Shown here piece after piece: positions 58,661 to 64,000 of a stretch of DNA of 64,000 bases. Source of the stretch: Phocoena phocoena (lineage: Eukaryota; Chordata; Mammalia; Artiodactyla; Phocoenidae); contig NC_089239.1 of NCBI RefSeq assembly GCF_963924675.1, forward strand, positions 31,395,818-31,459,817, written 5' to 3'. Position 1 is the stretch's first letter; each line of letters begins with the position of its first letter. The notes below the pieces were generated by a model that made no database searches, was not told the origin of the DNA, and saw only the letters and a program-made list of their open reading frames with translations. The position numbers were made by a program, and so were the translations under genes.

Positions 58661-59160
58661 AGTTATTCTTTCACTGAACACCTACTAAGTGCCTGTACTA
58701 ATTGCTCACATTGCACTGACTGTCAAAAATCAAAGGAAAAAACATCCCCATCCCTGACTTCAGGGAAGGGACAGTATGCCAGGAGGGGGGACATTTGACA
58801 AGCCACCTGTGATACAAACCCGTACCCCATACAGTGGGGCAGGGAGGAGGGGTGCGCAGGTCTAATGGGAGATTAACAAAGTGTCCACAGAGGATGTGAC
58901 ACTTGAGTATTTGCCAGGGGAACAGGGAAGAGCTTTCATGTTAGGCTCAAAAAACAGGGTCATTAGGGTCATCAACGGTCAGGAATGGAATATGGCACAT
59001 GAGGCTGAAAAACGTTATAAAAGGGAAATGTCAGGAGCTGAGGCTGCTTGGATGGACATAGGACCGTGGACACACAGGACACAGTGACATGATCAAATTC
59101 AAGTCTAGGTGTTAGAAGACCATTCTAGAAGTGTTGACATGGATAGTCATGAGGTCTCTC
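58661..59160 (+). repeat. Ancient interspersed repeat, copy 3 (family unnamed)
   Basis: 'gaacacctactaagtgcctg', 'ccccatccctgacttcaggg', 'atgtgacacttgagtatttg', 'aggctgcttggatggacata' and 'cagtgacatgatcaaattca' follow the same consensus order as copies 1 and 2, sense orientation. This is the clearest of the three. Confidence 0.55.
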
Positions 59161-59499
59161 ACTGGACAAAGAGAAATGTTTTATTTTTGCCACCCAAGTT
59201 TGAGATCATGAGACCTTAAACTTCCAAGGGTAGAATTTATGTGTCTGAGGATGAGCAAATTTTTAAAATTTGAAGAATATAAATGAAGAAACCTTAGCTA
59301 GTGATGAGAAGCAGGAAATAAGAAACAGGCAGTTCCAGGGAAAATTCAATTTCCTTTTGGGTGACTGGGTTGATTGTGATTCTCTTCTCTGAAACTGGAA
59401 ATAGAAAGGAGTAGGTTTGAGGGAGGAAGGTTTCCAATCTGGTTTTAGCCTGGGCATTGGTGTGGTCCACTGGAAATGTGCATTTAGGGGGAGACAGAG
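59161..59499. other. Unrecognised sequence
   Basis: No gene or named repeat. It may include the decayed end of the preceding repeat. Confidence 0.4.
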
Positions 59500-59790
59500 T
59501 TGAGTTCAAATGCAGCTCTCCAGTGCAGGAGGTCTGTGGCCTCGGTTCTCCCATTCACCTCCCTGAACCATGGTTCCATCTGTAAAATGAGCGCCATCGT
59601 TCCTTCCTTGAAGAAGCATCTTTTCTAAAACTGCAGGTAAGAGGCTAACAGTGTCTCACTCAGTTGTGACTGTTATCATTACCTTGATGATGGAGTCCCT
59701 ACGTGAGATCCAGGTGAAATTCTTCAGCAGTTGTTGGAGAGTAGAGACATATTAGTGCATAGGTGTTTGTGTACCGTTGGCACCAAATAA
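59500..59790 (+). repeat. MIR SINE
   Basis: 'agttgagttcaaatgcagct', 'ggttccatctgtaaaatgag' and 'gtgtaccgttggcaccaaat' with 'aaaagtttgttaa' give head, core and tail of MIR in sense orientation. Confidence 0.7.
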
Positions 59791-59879
59791 AAGTTTGTTA
59801 AATTTAAGTGAATCTAATAATAAGAGGGATGCGGTGAAGGGCAGGAAAGGACGGACGTCTTCGGCAAGGAAGGAAACGT

Positions 59880-60075
59880 TTATTTATAAGTTGCTTTGTG
59901 CCGGGCAAGTTTATATGCATTTTCTCATTTCAGTCTCACCTGAACCCAGTGCTTTTGTCTAGGATTCAACTAATAAGAAAACTGACATTCAGGAATATTA
60001 AGTGGCTTTCCCGAAGTCATAGAGCCAGCAGGTCCTTAATAAGAATTGAGTCCTTACTGACAGCAAAGCCAAGCT
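59880..60075 (-). repeat. MIR SINE fragment
   Basis: 'gcattttctcatttcagtct', 'aataagaaaactgacattca' and 'gtggctttcccgaagtcata' with 'gagccagcagg' are MIR in antisense. Confidence 0.65.
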
Positions 60076-60900
60076 GATGTCACCACACTGGTGTGTGGGT
60101 TTTCCCCTTCTCTATTCTTCCTTTCCCATTTGCCGCAAAACCCTTTGATGGGAAAAGTTACGCAAACTGATGTGTTGTGCACTGTGGCGTGTGGTACAGG
60201 GAGAGGTACTAATACAGGCTTGCGACAGAGGTCCTGAAAGGGTCAGCACCCTGGTCATAGGCACAGTTGCAAGGGCAAGCCTAATTTTTAGAAGGCCTAG
60301 GAAGAGTGTAGTGTTTTTTATCTGGAAAATAAATCAAATAAGATTTTTTAAAAACATGGTGGTTCCTTCATCCAATAACAAGTGCCCTACAGGCAGTGCA
60401 TCTCTCGCTTCTGCTTAGGGGGTGGCATCGCAGTCGCTGTTGCTCTTGGGCTGTAGCAGGAGCAGAGACAGGGATGCCCTCTGCCTTCTGCTGAGTGAGC
60501 TCGCTGCTATGTGGGGGGCATTGATCAAGGGAGCGCTTGTGTCTTTATTATGTGTCATTTCATTATTGCCACATTTTTACCACTGTGACATCACGGACTG
60601 GTCAGTGGCAGCAACCTCAACCTTCCTTTAAAGATCCCGAAACCAAGATGGACATGCAGCTATTCAGTCACACCAGAGCCAGTGTTCTGGCTCCTCTCTA
60701 GCGGCCTCTGGAAACGAGCCGTTTTCAGTGATTCCGAGGGGGTTTGGACAAAACCAGTCACGGCCAGTGACTCCCACTCCGTCTGCGGTGAAGCCCTGAA
60801 TCTGCATTTTTAACAAATATACACACATGCTGAGACAGCTCTTCCACAGACTATGTTTTCACAAATGCTGACCTACACTCCTCTCGGATCTCTGTTAAGT
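60076..60900. other. Unrecognised; possible MER5-like scrap near 60725-60820
   Basis: About 0.8 kb with no gene. 'ctgaatctgcatttttaaca' (about 60797-60816) resembles part of a MER5-type element. Three plus-strand frames of 69-82 codons (60170-60631) have no domain. Confidence 0.4.
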
Positions 60901-63900
60901 CTTTTTTTTTTTCTTTTTTTACTTTTTTTACTTATTTTTTTTAACATCTTTATTGGAGTATAATTGCTTTACAATGGTGTGTTAGTTTCTGCAGTATAAC
61001 AAAGTGAATCAGCTATACGTACACATATATCCCCATACCCCTCCCTCTTGCGTCTCCCTCCCACCCTCCCTATCCCACCCCTCTAGGTGGTCACGAAGCA
61101 CTGAGCTTATCTCCCTGTGATATGCGGCTGCTTCCCACTAGCTATCTATTTTACATTTGGTAATGTATATACGTCCATGCCACTCTCTCACTTTGTCCCA
61201 GCTTCCCCTTCCCCCTCCCCGTGTCCTCAAGTCCATTCTTTACATCTGCGTCTTTATTCCTGTCCTGCCCCTAGGTTCTTCATGAGCATTTTTCTTTTTA
61301 GATTCCACATATACGTGTTAGCATACAGTATTTGTTTTTCTCTTTCTGACTTACTTCACTCTGTATGACAGACTCTAGGTCCATCCACCTCACTACAAAT
61401 AACTCAATTTCGTTTCTTTTTATGGCTGAGTAATATTCCATTGTATATATGTGCCACATCTTCTTTATCCATTCATCTGTCCATAGACACTTAGGTTACT
61501 TCCATGTCCTGGCTATTGTGAACAGAGCTGCAATGAACATTTTGGCACATGACTCTTTTTGAATTATGGTTTTCTCAGGGTATATGCCCAGTAGTGGGAT
61601 TGCTGAGTTGTATGGTAGTTCTACTTGTAGTTTTTTAAGGAACCTCCATACTGTTCTCCATAGCGGCTGTATCAATTTACATTCCCACCAACAGTGCAAG
61701 AGGGTTCCCTTTTCTCCACACCCTCTCCAGCATTTATTGTTTGTAGATTTTGAGGATGGCCATTCTGACCCATGTGAGATGATACCTCATTGTAGTTTTG
61801 ATTTGCATTTCTCTAATGATTAATGATGTTCAGCATTTTTCATGTGTTTGTTGGCAGTCTGTATATCTTCTTGGAGAAATGTCTGTTTAGGTCTTCCACC
61901 CATTTTTGGATTGGGTTATTTGTTTTTTTGATATTGAGCTGCATGAGCTGCTTGTAAATTTTGGAGATTAATCCTTTGTCAGTTGCTTTGTTTACAAATA
62001 TTTTCTCCCATTCTGAGGGTTGTCTTTTCATCTTGTTTAAGGTTTCCTTCGCTGTGCAAAAGCTTTTAAGTTTCATTAGGTCCCATTTGTTTATTTTTGT
62101 TTTTATTTCCATTTCTCTAGGAGGTGGGTCAAAAAGGATCTTTCTGTGATTTATGTCATAGAGTGTTCTGCCTATGTTTTCCTCTAAGAGTTTTAAAGTG
62201 TCTGGCCTTACATTTAGGTCTTTAATCCATTTTGAGTTTATTTTTGTATATGGTGTTAGGGAGTGTTCTAATTGCATTCTTTTACATGTAGCTGTCCAGT
62301 TTTCCCAGCACCACTTACTGAAGAGGCTCTTTTCTCCACTGTATATTCTTGCCTCCTTTATTAAACATAAGGTGACCATATGTGCATGGGTTTATCTCTG
62401 GGCTCTCTATCCTGTTCCATTGATCTACATTTATCTTTTTGTGTCACTACCATACTCTCTTGATTACTGTAGCTTTGTAGTATAGTCTGAAGTCAGGGAG
62501 CCTGATTCTTCCAGCTCCGATTTTCTTTCTCCAGATTGCTTTGGCTATTCGGGGTCTTTTGTGTTTCCATACAAATTGTGAATTTTTTTGTTCTAGTTCT
62601 GTGAAAAATGCCATTGGTAGTATGATAGGGATTGCACTGAATCTGTAGATTGCTTTTGGTAGTAGAGTCATTTTCACAATGTTGATTCTTCCAATCCAAG
62701 AACATGGTATATCTCTCCATCTATCTGTATCATCTTTAATTTCTTTCATCAGTGTCTTATAGTTTTCTACATACAGGTCTTTTGTCTCCTTAGGTAGGTT
62801 TATTCCTAGGTATTTTATTCTTTTTGTTGCAATGGTAAATGGGAGTGTTTCCTTAATTTCTCTTTCAGATTTTTCATCATTAGTGTATAGGAATTCAAGA
62901 GATTTCTGTGCAATAATTTTGTATACTGCTACTTTACCAGATTCATTGATTAGCTCTAGTAGTTTTCTGGTAGCATCTTTAGGATTCTCTATGTATAGTA
63001 TCATGTCGTCTGCAAACAGTGACAGCTTTACTTCTTTTCCAATTTGAATTCCTTTTATTTCTTTTTCTTCTCTGATTGCTGTGGCTAAAACTTCCAAACT
63101 ATGTTGAATAAGAGTGGTGAGAGTAGGCAACCTTGTCTTGTACCTGATCTTAGTGGAAATGGTTTCAGTTTTTCACCATTGAGGAGATGTTGGCTGTTGG
63201 TTTGTCATCTATGGCCTTTATTATGTTGAGGAAAGTTCCCTCTATGCATGCTTTCTGGAGGATTTTTATCATAAATGGGTGTTGAATTTTGTCGAAAGCT
63301 TTCTCTGCATCTATTGAGATGATCATATGGTTTTTCTCCTTCAATTTGTTAATATGGTGTATCACATTGATTGATTTGCATATATTGAAGAATCCTTGCA
63401 TTCCTGGGATAAACTCCATTTGATCATGGTGTATGATCCTTTTAATGTGCTGTTGGATTCTGTTTGCTAGTATTTTGTTGAGTATTTTTGCATCTGTTTT
63501 CATCAGTCATATTGGCCTGTAGTTTTTTTTCTTTGTGACATCCTTGTCTGGTTTTGGTATCAGGGTGATGGTGGCCTCATAGAATGAGTTTGGGAGTGTT
63601 CCTCCCTCTGCTATATTTTGGAAGAGTTTGAGATGGATAGGTGTTAGCTCTTCTCTAAATGTTTGATAGAATTCGCCTGTGAAGCCCTCTGGTCCTGGGC
63701 TTTTGTTTGTTGGAAGATTTTTAATCACAGTTTCAATTTCAGTGCTCGTGATTGGTCTGTTCATATTTTCTATTTCTTCCTGGTTCAGTCTCGGCACGTT
63801 GTGCATTTCTAAGAATTTGTCCATTTCTTCCAGGTTGTCCATTTTATTGGCATAGAGTTGCTTGTAGTATTCTCATGATCCTTTGTATTTCTGCAGTGTC

Positions 63901-64000
63901 AGTTGTTACTTCTCCTTTTTCATTTCTAATTCTATTGATTTGAGTCTTCTCCCTTTTTTTCTTGATGAGTCTGGCTAATATTTTACAAATTTTGTTTATC
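60901..64000 (-). mobile_element. Antisense L1, cut by the window edge
   Basis: The poly(A) tail appears as interrupted T runs at 60901-60942. The 3' UTR follows, with the polyadenylation signal read as TTTATT at 60949-60954 and a G-rich block (C tracts at 61197-61220 on the plus strand). ORF2 then fills the rest to the window end. Same subfamily as the 9371 and 22969 copies. Its 5' end and right TSD lie outside. Confidence 0.93.
61298..64000 (-). pseudogene. L1 ORF2 (reverse transcriptase), partial and broken
   Basis: Read on the minus strand, the visible part begins just upstream of the RT domain and ends at a stop at 61298-61300. Open pieces include 63507-63842 (111 aa, [13 protein letters not shown] and [12 protein letters not shown]), 63165-63503 (112 aa) and 62447-63130 (227 aa, [18 protein letters not shown] with FADD at 63005-63016). 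A 1-bp loss in an A run near 63094 and further indels separate them. The C-terminal part (61840-62379, 179 aa) is also readable. It is non-functional as it stands. Confidence 0.92.

Overview
The window is AT-rich vertebrate nuclear DNA that behaves as a gene desert. I find no host protein-coding exon, functional RNA gene, operon or CRISPR array. Almost everything recognisable is mammalian repeat DNA. tRNA-derived SINEs of the CHR type (19491, 25376 and 31949), the cetartiodactyl-type L1 3' UTR and a cetartiodactyl-type mariner remnant, with no BovB or Bov-tA-like sequence noticed, point to a whale or dolphin. A hippopotamus is the next best guess. Repeat family names are given from memory of consensus sequences and should be confirmed with RepeatMasker.

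Layout. 1-6.4 kb: ancient repeats (old L1 3' UTR, MER20-like hAT, MIR copies, a 116-bp mariner MITE, and a HAL1/L1-type ORF1 remnant split by a MIR). 6.4-6.9 kb: an L1 copy whose 5' part is inverted (twin priming). 9.36-15.4 kb: a roughly 6-kb, apparently full-length L1 bounded by an 11-bp target-site duplication (TSD), with both ORFs broken. 18.9-25.9 kb: an old L1 carrying three later insertions: a CHR-1 SINE, a 2.3-kb antisense L1 with a perfect 16-bp TSD, and a CHR-2-like SINE with a perfect 19-bp TSD and an apparent transduced 3' tail. 26-52 kb: mostly unrecognised AT-rich DNA with L2, MIR and hAT fossils, one young CHR-2-type SINE with a 12-bp TSD, and microsatellites. 53.2-53.8 kb: a hAT element with a perfect 8-bp TSD, inside which a 10-bp unit has expanded to 39 copies. 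54-60.9 kb: MIR, an MLT1-type solo LTR and three copies of an unnamed ancient repeat. 60.9 kb to the end: a further antisense L1 cut by the window edge.

No set of genes works together here. The coding-like sequence is decayed L1 ORF1 and ORF2, including reverse-transcriptase fragments with FADD motifs. The nearest thing to something new is the in-phase decamer minisatellite born inside a hAT transposon (CpG-dense, with G4-forming potential on the minus strand). Next come the SINE with a read-through tail and the layered transposon insertions, which allow relative dating. I do not see evidence for a novel biological system.
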